A stretch of DNA of 10,641 nucleotides from Phototrophicales bacterium (GTDB lineage Bacteria > Chloroflexota > Anaerolineae > Aggregatilineales > Phototrophicaceae). Numbering within the stretch: the stretch's first letter is position 1; every line of letters starts with the position of its first letter. The notes beneath the pieces were generated by a model that searched no databases, was not told the origin of the DNA, and saw only the letters and a program-made list of their open reading frames with translations. Positions 1 through 7,084 of this stretch are shown in pieces. The stretch spans positions 1 through 10,641 of the forward strand of contig PGTJ01000061.1 in assembly GCA_002794515.1 (NCBI GenBank). Reading direction: 5' to 3'. The translations under genes and the position numbers were made by a program.

Positions 1-1208
1 ATGGCGTTCCTTGCCGATTCTTCTGCCAAACGTTCCCGACGGAAATTCATCCGCAACACATTCAGTACCAACACCGCCAAGACAAAATTCCCGAATAAGA
101 ACACCAATGTTTGCGGGATATTGGCGACAAAATCGCTGGCTTGCTCGGCTGTGGGGGCAATACCCAATTCTTGCACCAGTTTGATGAGAAATGCCATCAT
201 GATGACATTAACAATCGAGACAGGCACAAGGAATTTCCAGTTGAAATTCATCAGTTGGTCAATCCGCACACGGGGCAAGGCATTCCGCATCAATAACGAT
301 AAAACATACCATATCGATGCTTTGGCGATTAAAAACACCGCGCCCAACACGGGGATGCTCTCATGCAAGCCTGCAAAACCGATATAACCACCCGTGAATA
401 AAACCGCCATCAGCACACCATTGGTGAAGACGTGCATAAACTCGCCCGCGAAGAACATGGCGAATTTCATGCCCGAATATTCGATATTGAACCCCGCCAC
501 TAATTCCGACTCGGCTTCGAGCAAGTCGAATGGACCACGACCTGTCTCGGCTTGTGATGAAATAAAAAACAACAGAGCGGCAATCGGCGACATGAACACA
601 AACCACATACCCGCTTGGGCGTTGGTGATGTCGACCATGCTCATGCTACCCGCCAACATCACAGGGATGAGCAACGCCAGCGCCAACGGGATTTCGTAAC
701 TAATCAGTTGTGCGACCACACGGAACGCGCCGAGTAGCGCATATTTATTATTGCTCGACCAACTGGCTAAAATCACCGCCAATGTGCCGAAAGATGCCAC
801 CGATACAAAATATAATGCGCCAATTTCTAAATCCATGCCGTAGTGAATGGGTGTGATGGGGATGACCGCCCAAATGAGCAACACCGACATGACCATCATC
901 ACAGGGGCGATGTTATAGACCCATTTATCTGCACCTGCGGGGGTGATATCTTCTTTGCCGAGCAATTTGATGACATCAGCAAATGGTTGCAACAAGCCCC
1001 ACGGACCGACACGATTCGGACCCAGACGGTCTTGAACGCGGGCGGCAAATTTGCGCTCAAACCAGATAAGCAAAATGGTAATGAGCAACGGAAAGGTGGC
1101 GACTAACACCACACCCAACAAAATCGAGATAAAATTGGCGAGGTCGCCATTCCAGCCTGCTCGTACCAAACATGGTGCAAGCGTATTGATGATATTATCA
1201 CATTGCAT
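1..1208 (-). CDS. nuoH: NADH-quinone oxidoreductase subunit H (partial, C-terminus beyond left edge)
   Basis: Membrane subunit of respiratory complex I (NDH-1) at the junction of the peripheral and membrane arms. It forms much of the quinone-binding chamber and couples it to proton pumping. I translated the minus strand from ATG at 1208 and it stays open for 402 codons to the window edge with no stop. Family hallmarks are clear: ERKFAARVQDRLGPNRVGP at about residues 51-69, GLLQPFAD at 71-78, YEIPL at 171-175, the loop ETGRGPFDLLEAE at 221-233 followed by ELVAGF and EYSG (243-246), and DQLMNFNWKFLVP near 317-329. Several hydrophobic helices alternate with these loops. The start lies 3 nt after the nuoA stop, so translation is probably coupled; a second ATG at 1203 is out of frame and meets a stop at once. 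The protein continues at least 70 residues past the WK motif near which E. coli NuoH (325 aa) ends, with an extra hydrophobic segment at about 365-386 and a charged tail. The function call is firm; the C-terminus is unseen. Confidence 0.95.
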   Translation of the reverse strand, partial: MQCDNIINTLAPCLVRAGWNGDLANFISILLGVVLVATFPLLITILLIWFERKFAARVQDRLGPNRVGPWGLLQPFADVIKLLGKEDITPAGADKWVYNIAPVMMVMSVLLIWAVIPITPIHYGMDLEIGALYFVSVASFGTLAVILASWSSNNKYALLGAFRVVAQLISYEIPLALALLIPVMLAGSMSMVDITNAQAGMWFVFMSPIAALLFFISSQAETGRGPFDLLEAESELVAGFNIEYSGMKFAMFFAGEFMHVFTNGVLMAVLFTGGYIGFAGLHESIPVLGAVFLIAKASIWYVLSLLMRNALPRVRIDQLMNFNWKFLVPVSIVNVIMMAFLIKLVQELGIAPTAEQASDFVANIPQTLVFLFGNFVLAVLVLNVLRMNFRRERLAEESARNA

Positions 1209-1211
1209 AAG

Positions 1212-1574
1212 CTACACCCATTCCAACACATTTTTACGCCACGCATAGACGAGGGCATCGCTGAGCAAAAAGATGAACAACACCCCTGCAATGAAGGCGA
1301 AGAAATCCAATTGCCGATAGGCTAATGCCCACGGAAATAAAAAGACCATCTCCACATCGAAGATGAGGAAGATCAGCCCATATAAATAATATTGCATCTT
1401 GAATTGCACCCATGTATCACCCACTGTCTCTACACCGCATTCGTAGGTCGATTGTTTGATGGCATTGGGTTTTCTGGGGCTAATGATTCCACCAAGCACA
1501 ATTGGCAAGGCGGGTAAAACAGGGGCTAACACAAAAAACATGCCGATAAATGCCCATTGATTGAGTATTTCCAT
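1212..1574 (-). CDS. nuoA: NADH-quinone oxidoreductase subunit A
   Basis: Small membrane subunit of complex I (ND3 homologue), which packs against NuoH and contributes the flexible loop next to the quinone site. The 120-residue product has the normal family length. It has three transmembrane helices at about residues 8-31, 62-84 and 90-112. The loop between helices 1 and 2 carries the signature YECGVE at 44-49, with the conserved Cys46. Helix 2 carries FDVE at 72-75 followed by the typical FLFPWA. The ATG at 1574 is supported by a Shine-Dalgarno AGAGGTG (1588 to 1582) at good spacing. It is the first gene of a leftward unit and is followed after 3 nt by nuoH rather than nuoB, the usual neighbour. 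A sigma70-like promoter sits about 70 bp upstream. Identity is secure. Confidence 0.97.
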   Translation of the reverse strand: MEILNQWAFIGMFFVLAPVLPALPIVLGGIISPRKPNAIKQSTYECGVETVGDTWVQFKMQYYLYGLIFLIFDVEMVFLFPWALAYRQLDFFAFIAGVLFIFLLSDALVYAWRKNVLEWV

Positions 1575-1588
1575 GAGGTCACACCTCT
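1575..1588 (-). promoter_or_regulatory. nuoA ribosome binding site inside a short inverted repeat
   Basis: On the minus strand AGAGGTG (1588-1582) is a good Shine-Dalgarno sequence, with its GAGG core 9 nt before the nuoA ATG. The same bases form a perfect small palindrome, GAGGT-GTG-ACCTC (1587-1575), that ends exactly at the start codon. A five-pair hairpin here would mask the ribosome binding site, so translational tuning is possible. The stem is short, and this may be coincidence. Confidence 0.5.
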
Positions 1589-1610
1589 AAACCAGTTGCA
1601 TCCACTGAAA

Positions 1611-1616
1611 ATTATA
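1611..1616 (-). promoter_or_regulatory. Possible second -10 element for nuoA
   Basis: The minus strand reads TATAAT at 1616-1611, a perfect sigma70 -10 hexamer, about 37 bp upstream of the nuoA ATG. No convincing -35 element lies 16-18 bp further upstream; the best there, TTTGTG, matches poorly. In AT-rich intergenic DNA a perfect -10 alone is weak evidence, so this is a secondary candidate. Confidence 0.25.
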
Positions 1617-1645
1617 ACTTTGCACTCTTTATCACAAACGATGTA

Positions 1646-1674
1646 AGTATAGCATTTTGATGATGGAGGTGCAA
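1646..1674 (-). promoter_or_regulatory. Sigma70-like promoter for nuoA-nuoH
   Basis: On the minus strand a -35 element TTGCAC (1674-1669, four of six consensus bases) is followed by exactly 17 bp and a -10 element TATACT (1651-1646, five of six). The -10 is preceded by TGC (1654-1652), the extended -10 signature. Transcription would start near 1639, giving a leader of roughly 65 nt before the nuoA ATG. This is the best promoter-like sequence in the window. Confidence 0.6.
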
Positions 1675-1780
1675 ATGGGTTATGACGCAATTAACGCCAA
1701 GCTAACCGACAAGAGCAAATTCTAACACATTTGCCTCATTCATCCCATAGGGGAATTGGGCAACATCCATAAAGAGGCAT

Positions 1781-1789
1781 TGCTATATT
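1781..1789 (+). promoter_or_regulatory. Candidate extended -10 promoter for the FemAB operon
   Basis: TGCTATATT at 1781-1789 matches the extended -10 pattern TGnTATAAT with one mismatch. No good -35 is present at the normal distance, which extended -10 promoters can tolerate. Transcription would begin near 1796, about 20 nt before the ATG at 1816. If real, it rules out the upstream TTG at 1756 as start of the first gene. Evidence is one motif only. Confidence 0.3.
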
Positions 1790-1815
1790 GCCTTATTTGC
1801 GGTTTAATGTTGGGC

Positions 1816-2841
1816 ATGATAACCATACAAACACCCTCCCCTATTGCTTGGGATGCGTATGTTCGCACCCATCCCCGCGCCCATGCTTTGCAACTCTCGG
1901 CATTTGGCGCGTTGAAATCGGCTTTTGGCTGGCAATCTGCCCTGATTGCCCTCGTGCGCCAAGATGATACTATCGTTGGCGGGACGCAATTGCTCTTTTT
2001 GCCCTTGCCAATGAAGCTCGGCAACCTCGCTTATTTGCCGATGGGTCCTTATGTATCTGATGATGCTTATCACAAACCCTTATGGGATGCCATTCATCAC
2101 ACCGCTAAACAGCACAAGGCGCGTTTTCTGAAATGGGAGGCGGGCATTTTTGTCGATGAACCCGCGCCCGATTTTGAAAAATTGGGCTTTAAACCCAGCC
2201 CACAAATCATCCAACCTCCGAATACCATCTTGATCGATATATCGGCTGATGAAGAGACGATCCTAGCGCGGATGAATCAGGGGACACGACGTAAAATCCG
2301 CCAGAGCCAAAAGAATGATATTCATTATTATCAGGCAAGCCGTGAAGATGTCGTCAAATTCACCGCCATGATGCACACCACCAGCGAGCGCAATGCGTTT
2401 GGTGTGTATGAACCCGCCTATTATCAGTTGGCATACGACCTATTTGTGCCACAAGGTGATGCGACATTATTCATGGCGGAGCATGACGGCGATGCCCTAG
2501 CAGGGGCATTCGTATGTAAGGTGGGCAAAACAGCGTGGTATTTGTATGGCGCGTCATCGAACATCAAACGCAACCTGATGGCGAGCTATGGTGTGCAATG
2601 GCAGGCAATTCAGTGGGCAAAATCACACGGATGCACAACATACGATATGTGGGGCATTCCAGATGCAGATGAAGCCACCCTCGAAGCCGAATTTCAAAAT
2701 CGGGATGACGAATTGTGGGGGGTATATGGCTTCAAGCGCGGTTGGGGTGGCAAAATAGTACGGTCTGTGGGCGCGTGGGATGTGGTTTATAATCCGTTGG
2801 TATATAATGCTTATAAAGCCTACTTAAAGATACGAGCGTGA
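1816..2841 (+). CDS. FemAB-family aminoacyltransferase (peptidoglycan bridge type), copy 1
   Basis: Member of the FemA/FemB/FemX family, cytoplasmic double-GNAT enzymes that use aminoacyl-tRNA to add amino acids to the stem peptide of lipid-linked peptidoglycan precursors. The 341-residue product is close to the compact FemX size and shows no coiled-coil arm. Visible landmarks are an N-terminal half ending in FGW, TRRKIR at about 157-162, WYLYGAS at 241-247, YDMWGIPD at 276-283, WGVYGFKRGWGG at 301-312 and GAWD near 319-322. The frame is open from a TTG at 1756. I chose ATG 1816 because the protein then aligns from residue 1 with the paralogue at 5042: both have a Trp at residue 12. The upstream extension is an unrelated hydrophobic stretch, and the ribosome binding site is weak at every candidate start. 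It heads a four-gene operon. The amino acid and exact acceptor cannot be read from sequence; lysyl or other aminoacyl transfer remains possible. Confidence 0.85.
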   Translation: MITIQTPSPIAWDAYVRTHPRAHALQLSAFGALKSAFGWQSALIALVRQDDTIVGGTQLLFLPLPMKLGNLAYLPMGPYVSDDAYHKPLWDAIHHTAKQHKARFLKWEAGIFVDEPAPDFEKLGFKPSPQIIQPPNTILIDISADEETILARMNQGTRRKIRQSQKNDIHYYQASREDVVKFTAMMHTTSERNAFGVYEPAYYQLAYDLFVPQGDATLFMAEHDGDALAGAFVCKVGKTAWYLYGASSNIKRNLMASYGVQWQAIQWAKSHGCTTYDMWGIPDADEATLEAEFQNRDDELWGVYGFKRGWGGKIVRSVGAWDVVYNPLVYNAYKAYLKIRA

Positions 2842-2845
2842 AATT

Positions 2846-5038
2846 GTGTCTATTTTCGAGCGATTCGTCACGATGTTGATATTGGGCATATTCCTCATCT
2901 TTGCGACGGTATATGCCCTGAATAATCCGCCCTTCGAGGGTCCCGATGAAGTCGGACATTATGCCCATGCCGAGTTATTGACGCGCATGAGCGCCCCTGT
3001 TCCACCCAATATCGAAACACCGTTGGTCGGGCAATATCATCACCCGCCGTTGTATTATTGGCTGACCTCGCTGTTGGTGCGCGGGGTAGATAACAGCCCA
3101 TTCGAGGCGATGGGCAAGCGATATAACCCGTTTTATCGGGGGAATTACAGCCCACTCATCGGCGCAGTTGGTCATGATAACAACAATCTGTTTTTGCATC
3201 GTGCGGATGAACAATTTCCAGATGTGACCAACCCTGTCGCCAATGCCTTGTATCGCATACGGATGCTATCGGTGATATTCGGCTTGGGGACGTTGGTCGG
3301 ATGTGTGTTCATCTTTCGGGTGATATTCCCACAATCGGGTTCATTACGCCTATTGGCATTGGGCAGTGTGGCATTTTGGGCGCAATTCAATTACATCACC
3401 AGCGTGATGAATAATGATAACCTCGCCACTTTTGGCGCGACATTCGCCGTGTTGATGATGCTGTATATCCTACGTGATAATCCCAATTGGGGCAACACAA
3501 CCTTGTTGGCGCTATTTGCGGGTGTCGCCATTTTATCCAAAGCCAATACGTTGATTTTAGCCGTGCCAATTGGCATAACCTTGCTCATCACCCGCGCTCA
3601 TATCCGATATTGGGTGTGGATTTTGGTCATCACCTTCGTGATTGGTGGCTGGTGGTATGCCCATAACCTGCTTCAATATGGCGACCCAACGGCATTAAGC
3701 GCCGTCCCGAATATCCCTGGCGCACAACCGATTAACCCTGATGGCAGTTTTTCGTTGGATGTGGCACTGCGTAACGGGGTGTTCATCTACGAGACATTCT
3801 GGGCGCGATTCGGTGGTGGAATTGTCGCCGTTGGAGATGAATTATATACCTATTTCAACATCCTCACAGTGGTCAGCCTATTGGGATGTGGCATGTGGGT
3901 TATCCGCGCTATCATCAGCAAAAAACCATTGTTCCCCTCTGCATTCGCCCGCAACATCACCATCGTGTTGGCAATATTCATGGCGACGATGGTGGGAGCG
4001 GTGTTTTATCTGTCTGGCAAATATTGGGGTGGCAATTTGGGTCGCTATCTCATCCCGCTCATCAGTGTATGGGGATGTGTGATGGCGGTGGGCATCACGG
4101 GGTGGATACCACGCCAATGGCGCTATCGGGCGCTGATATTATTATTCGTGATGGGTGGCGTGGGCGCATCTGCCCTATTCCGTTATTTTATCCCCGCCTA
4201 TCAACCAGCCCCTTTACCGAATGTCATCGACCGTCCTGTGTATTATCGCTTTGGTGATGTGGCAGAATTGATCGGCATGTCCCCTATTTTTCCGCGTGCT
4301 TTGCCCGATGACCGAATTCAGATCACACTATATTGGCGGGCATTACGTCCTGCTGACGATAATTTGCGCGTGGCGCTCCATTCGGCACAAACCAATGTGG
4401 TACGGCGCGATAGCTACCCCGCGGCGGGCAACCTGCTCGCCAGTGATTGGGAACGGGGGCAAGAATGGGCAGAAAGCTATTGGATTTATATCCCCAAAGA
4501 TGCGCCAACGCAAATCAGCGATATTCTGATTGTGAAATTATATGATGGTGAAACATTGGCAGAACTACCGATTATTGGACGGGATGATACACCCATGACG
4601 GTGGCAAACATCGGCACGATTGCCATCAACGCCCCACCGACATCCACATCGATTGCTTACCGCTTGGCAGATAAAATCGGCTTGGCACAACCCACGTTAT
4701 CTATTCAAGATAACTCGGTCGAGATTTGCCTCATCTGGTCGGCATTGCAATTTCCAGAGGGGAACTATAATTTGTTCATCCATGTCCTCAGTCCGAATGG
4801 CGGGTTAATCGAACAATACGATGCCGCACCAATGAACAACCGCTATCCAACTGGTGGCTGGCGCGAGGGCGAACAAATCAACGAATGTGTGCAGATGTCA
4901 TTAGAAAAATTGACAACAGATGATTTTACAATCGGCATTGGCATGGTCGATGCAGTGACATTCGCCCGCCTGCGGATGACCGATACCAACGGCGCACATA
5001 TCACCAATGATATTTTACTCATCCCCATGAGGCGCTAA
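2846..5038 (+). CDS. Polytopic membrane glycosyltransferase, DUF2142/GT39-like, with C-terminal beta domains
   Basis: 730-residue integral membrane protein resembling the DUF2142 and GT39/ArnT-like (GT-C) families, which use polyprenyl-phosphate sugars as donors on the outer face of the membrane. After a first helix (about 9-25) comes an acidic loop with PPFEGPDEVGHYAHAELL at about 28-45, then HHPPLYYWL (65-73), both typical of the family. Further helices lie at roughly 142-160, 167-185, 195-210, 218-248, 253-272, 335-355, 371-390, 401-418 and 428-447. After residue 465 the protein is soluble, presumably extracytoplasmic. It contains two related beta-rich repeats: about 490-585 (TLYWRAL, then WERGQEW) and about 622-725 (CLIWSAL, then NLFIHVLSPNGG, YPTGGWREGE). 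I recall this repeat on Chloroflexota glycosyltransferases. The GTG at 2846 follows the previous stop by 4 nt; ATG 2873 is the alternative start. Sugar and acceptor are unknown. Position between two FemAB genes suggests envelope assembly. Confidence 0.8.
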   Translation: MSIFERFVTMLILGIFLIFATVYALNNPPFEGPDEVGHYAHAELLTRMSAPVPPNIETPLVGQYHHPPLYYWLTSLLVRGVDNSPFEAMGKRYNPFYRGNYSPLIGAVGHDNNNLFLHRADEQFPDVTNPVANALYRIRMLSVIFGLGTLVGCVFIFRVIFPQSGSLRLLALGSVAFWAQFNYITSVMNNDNLATFGATFAVLMMLYILRDNPNWGNTTLLALFAGVAILSKANTLILAVPIGITLLITRAHIRYWVWILVITFVIGGWWYAHNLLQYGDPTALSAVPNIPGAQPINPDGSFSLDVALRNGVFIYETFWARFGGGIVAVGDELYTYFNILTVVSLLGCGMWVIRAIISKKPLFPSAFARNITIVLAIFMATMVGAVFYLSGKYWGGNLGRYLIPLISVWGCVMAVGITGWIPRQWRYRALILLFVMGGVGASALFRYFIPAYQPAPLPNVIDRPVYYRFGDVAELIGMSPIFPRALPDDRIQITLYWRALRPADDNLRVALHSAQTNVVRRDSYPAAGNLLASDWERGQEWAESYWIYIPKDAPTQISDILIVKLYDGETLAELPIIGRDDTPMTVANIGTIAINAPPTSTSIAYRLADKIGLAQPTLSIQDNSVEICLIWSALQFPEGNYNLFIHVLSPNGGLIEQYDAAPMNNRYPTGGWREGEQINECVQMSLEKLTTDDFTIGIGMVDAVTFARLRMTDTNGAHITNDILLIPMRR

Positions 5039-5041
5039 GCC

Positions 5042-6151
5042 ATGCGCGTAGCCGAAATTCATGACCACGACACATGGAATAATGCCCTCAAGCAATTACC
5101 CTATTCACATGTCTTACAGACGTGGGAATGGGGTGATTTTAAGCATATCACCACGGGTTGGAAGCCGACTCGGTTGGCGTTTTATGATGATAACGATGTC
5201 ATTGTGGCGATGACCAGCATCCTCACACGGCGCATCGCATTTTTGGCGGTGTGTTATGTCCCGAAAGGAGCGGTGCTGGCATATGAAGATGAGATGCTCC
5301 GCAATTTTGTCCTCGACTATCTAAAACAATTTGCGCGCAAACAGCGTGCGATATGGCTAAAAATCGATCCCGATTTGCCCATCGCCACAGGCTTGCCACA
5401 TGGCGATGACGATGTGCCAAATCCGATTGGCATATCACTCCAAAATCACCTCATGGCAACCCATTGGCGCTTTTCAGATGACCAAGTGCAATTTCGTAAT
5501 ACACTCATCATCGATTTATCGCTCGATGAAGAAGCGCTATTGGCGAATATGAGCCAAAACACGCGCCGAAAAATCCGCACTGCCGAAAAGAAGGGGGTGC
5601 GTATCCGTCATGCAACGGTGGATGATCTGCCGATTTTGTATGACTTGTATCGAACAACAGGCGAGCGCGATCACTTTCTCACCCGTCCACCTGCCTACTA
5701 TGAACGGGCATGGCGCGATTTTATGGTGGCAGGATTAGCGCATGGGCTGATCGCCTATGATGGCGATATGCCGATTGCCCATGTGCTCCTCTTTCATTTT
5801 GGGCGCAAATGTTGGTATTTTTATGGGGCATCGGGCAACACCTCGCGGGAAAAAATGCCCAATTATCTGCTCCAATGGGAAGCCATGCGCTGGGCGAAAG
5901 CCAATGGCTATGCGTTATATGATATGTGGGGCGCGCCTGATGAATTTATCGAATCAGACCGCCTATGGGGGGTGTATCAATTCAAGCAGGGCTTCCGTGG
6001 ACAGATTGTACGGCATATCGGCGCGTGGGATTACGCACCCTATCCCGCGTTATATTGGGCATATACCCAACTGATGCCTCGGCTAATGGGGTTTATCAGA
6101 CAAATTCGGCACGGCAAATCATCTTCAGAGACGAATGAACAAGGGGAATGA
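5042..6151 (+). CDS. FemAB-family aminoacyltransferase (peptidoglycan bridge type), copy 2
   Basis: Paralogue of the gene at 1816, with the same family and presumed reaction: aminoacyl-tRNA-dependent transfer to a peptidoglycan precursor. The 369-residue product aligns with copy 1 over nearly its whole length. It has VLQTWEWGDFK at about 24-34 (the classic N-terminal FemAB signature, degenerate in copy 1), NTRRKIR at 173-179, WYFYGASGN at 258-266, YDMWGAPD at 293-300, WGVYQFKQGFRG at 309-320 and GAWDY at 327-331. It adds a basic and then polar tail of about 20 residues that copy 1 lacks. ATG 5042 is supported by GAGG (5029-5032) 9 nt upstream and lies 3 nt after the preceding stop. Its stop overlaps the ATG at 6148 of the next gene. 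Two dissimilar copies in one operon suggest successive additions, as for FemA and FemB in staphylococci. Substrate specificity is not visible. Confidence 0.87.
   Translation: MRVAEIHDHDTWNNALKQLPYSHVLQTWEWGDFKHITTGWKPTRLAFYDDNDVIVAMTSILTRRIAFLAVCYVPKGAVLAYEDEMLRNFVLDYLKQFARKQRAIWLKIDPDLPIATGLPHGDDDVPNPIGISLQNHLMATHWRFSDDQVQFRNTLIIDLSLDEEALLANMSQNTRRKIRTAEKKGVRIRHATVDDLPILYDLYRTTGERDHFLTRPPAYYERAWRDFMVAGLAHGLIAYDGDMPIAHVLLFHFGRKCWYFYGASGNTSREKMPNYLLQWEAMRWAKANGYALYDMWGAPDEFIESDRLWGVYQFKQGFRGQIVRHIGAWDYAPYPALYWAYTQLMPRLMGFIRQIRHGKSSSETNEQGE
6141..6146 (+). promoter_or_regulatory. Ribosome binding site deciding the hydrolase start
   Basis: The purine run AAGGGG at 6141-6146 lies 7 nt before ATG 6154 but only 1 nt before ATG 6148. 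The spacing favours 6154 as the main start, even though 6148 forms the common ATGA stop-start overlap with the upstream gene. The two products differ by only two residues. Confidence 0.45.
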
Positions 6152-6153
6152 AT

Positions 6154-7005
6154 ATGGAAAACCGCATTATTCGTACCAACGGCATTGCGATGAATGTGAT
6201 AGTGGCGGGCAACTCCAACGGCAAACCCGTGATTTTATTACACGGCTTTCCCGAATTCTGGTATGGGTGGCGCAAGCAAATTCAGCCATTAGTCGATGCG
6301 GGATTTTATGTGTGGATACCCGATCAACGTGGCTATAACCTGACGGATAAACCACCCGAATTAGCCGATTATCGGATAGACGAATTGGTGCTGGATATTG
6401 TCGGATTGCTCCGCGCCACGGGGCATGAGGCGGTGAATATCGTTGGGCATGATTGGGGGGCGATGGTGGGGTGGTGGTTGGCGTTACGCTATCCAGAATA
6501 CATCAAAAAATTGGTCATCATGAATGTGCCACATCCACAGGTATTCGAGAAATTCATACGTAAATTGGATGTGCGCCAAATCGCCAAAAGTATGTATGCG
6601 CTGTTTTTTCAATTGCCCATCTTGCCAGAGGGGTTATTCCATGCGATCGATTCTAAGGTGATGCTGAATTACATCAAGTTCAACGCCAAAAAAGGCAGTT
6701 TTACCGATGCCGATTTAGCCGAATATCACCAAGCGTGGTCACAAAAAGGGGCGCTGAGAGCCATGCTGAATTGGTATCGGGCGTATGTCCGTCATGCCCC
6801 TGCCCCACCTGAAGATTGGACAATCATCCCCCCCACGCTAATGATATGGGGCAAAAAAGATTCGTATCTCAGCCACCGCATGACCCAGCCGAGCATTGAT
6901 TGGTGCAAAGATGGGCGTTTGGTGTTATTCGAAGATGCGACCCACTGGGTGCAACACGATAAGGCTGATGAGGTGAATCGGTTGCTGGTGGACTTTTTGG
7001 GGTAG
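6154..7005 (+). CDS. Alpha/beta hydrolase, epoxide-hydrolase-like
   Basis: Soluble cytoplasmic alpha/beta-fold hydrolase of 283 residues with no signal peptide. It begins with the family pattern RIIRTNGIAMNVIVAG. The oxyanion-hole motif HGFPEFW is at about 30-36. The nucleophile elbow GHDWGA (98-103) has Asp100 rather than Ser. The acid is probably Asp236 in WGKKDSYLS, and the base His264 in THWVQHD. An Asp nucleophile is shared by epoxide hydrolases and haloalkane dehalogenases. The lid region carries Y-x-x-x-FQLP (about 148-155) and NWYRAY (206-211), matching the two lid tyrosines that activate the epoxide oxygen, so epoxide hydrolase is preferred. A dehalogenase or another hydrolase cannot be excluded, and the substrate is unknown. 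It is translationally coupled to the second FemAB gene as the last gene of the operon, but its link to envelope synthesis is unclear. ATG 6148 is the alternative start. Confidence 0.85.
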   Translation: MENRIIRTNGIAMNVIVAGNSNGKPVILLHGFPEFWYGWRKQIQPLVDAGFYVWIPDQRGYNLTDKPPELADYRIDELVLDIVGLLRATGHEAVNIVGHDWGAMVGWWLALRYPEYIKKLVIMNVPHPQVFEKFIRKLDVRQIAKSMYALFFQLPILPEGLFHAIDSKVMLNYIKFNAKKGSFTDADLAEYHQAWSQKGALRAMLNWYRAYVRHAPAPPEDWTIIPPTLMIWGKKDSYLSHRMTQPSIDWCKDGRLVLFEDATHWVQHDKADEVNRLLVDFLG

Positions 7006-7012
7006 ATATTTA

Positions 7013-7048
7013 GGGACGATATACGAGGTAGACACCTCTAATCGTCCC
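7013..7048. repeat. REP-like hairpin 1 between convergent genes
   Basis: An imperfect palindrome. The outer 8-bp arms are GGGACGAT (7013-7020) and ATCGTCCC (7041-7048). Inside are ATAC on the left and TA on the right, then an inner 5-bp stem GAGGT (7025-7029) and ACCTC (7034-7038) closed by the loop AGAC. The ATAC/TA step can be read as two TA pairs flanked by a bulged A and a bulged C. It is followed by GTAC (7049-7052) and no T-run, so it is not a typical intrinsic terminator. The layout resembles bacterial REP elements, with GAT/ATC arms and a small internal defect, and it matches hairpin 2 next to it. Confidence 0.65.
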
Positions 7049-7084
7049 GTACAGATGCAAAATAATCTCTAATTGCCGTGAGTT

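Noticed and set aside
1..1106. Several plus-strand open frames of 87-128 codons in the first kilobase.
   Set aside because: They lie opposite nuoH, whose minus-strand translation is continuous and matches the family throughout.
1756..1815. Upstream TTG start giving copy 1 of FemAB a 20-residue hydrophobic N-terminus that could look like a signal or membrane anchor.
   Set aside because: The paralogue at 5042 aligns from residue 1 with the ATG at 1816, FemAB proteins are cytoplasmic, and the stretch overlaps a candidate -10 promoter element.
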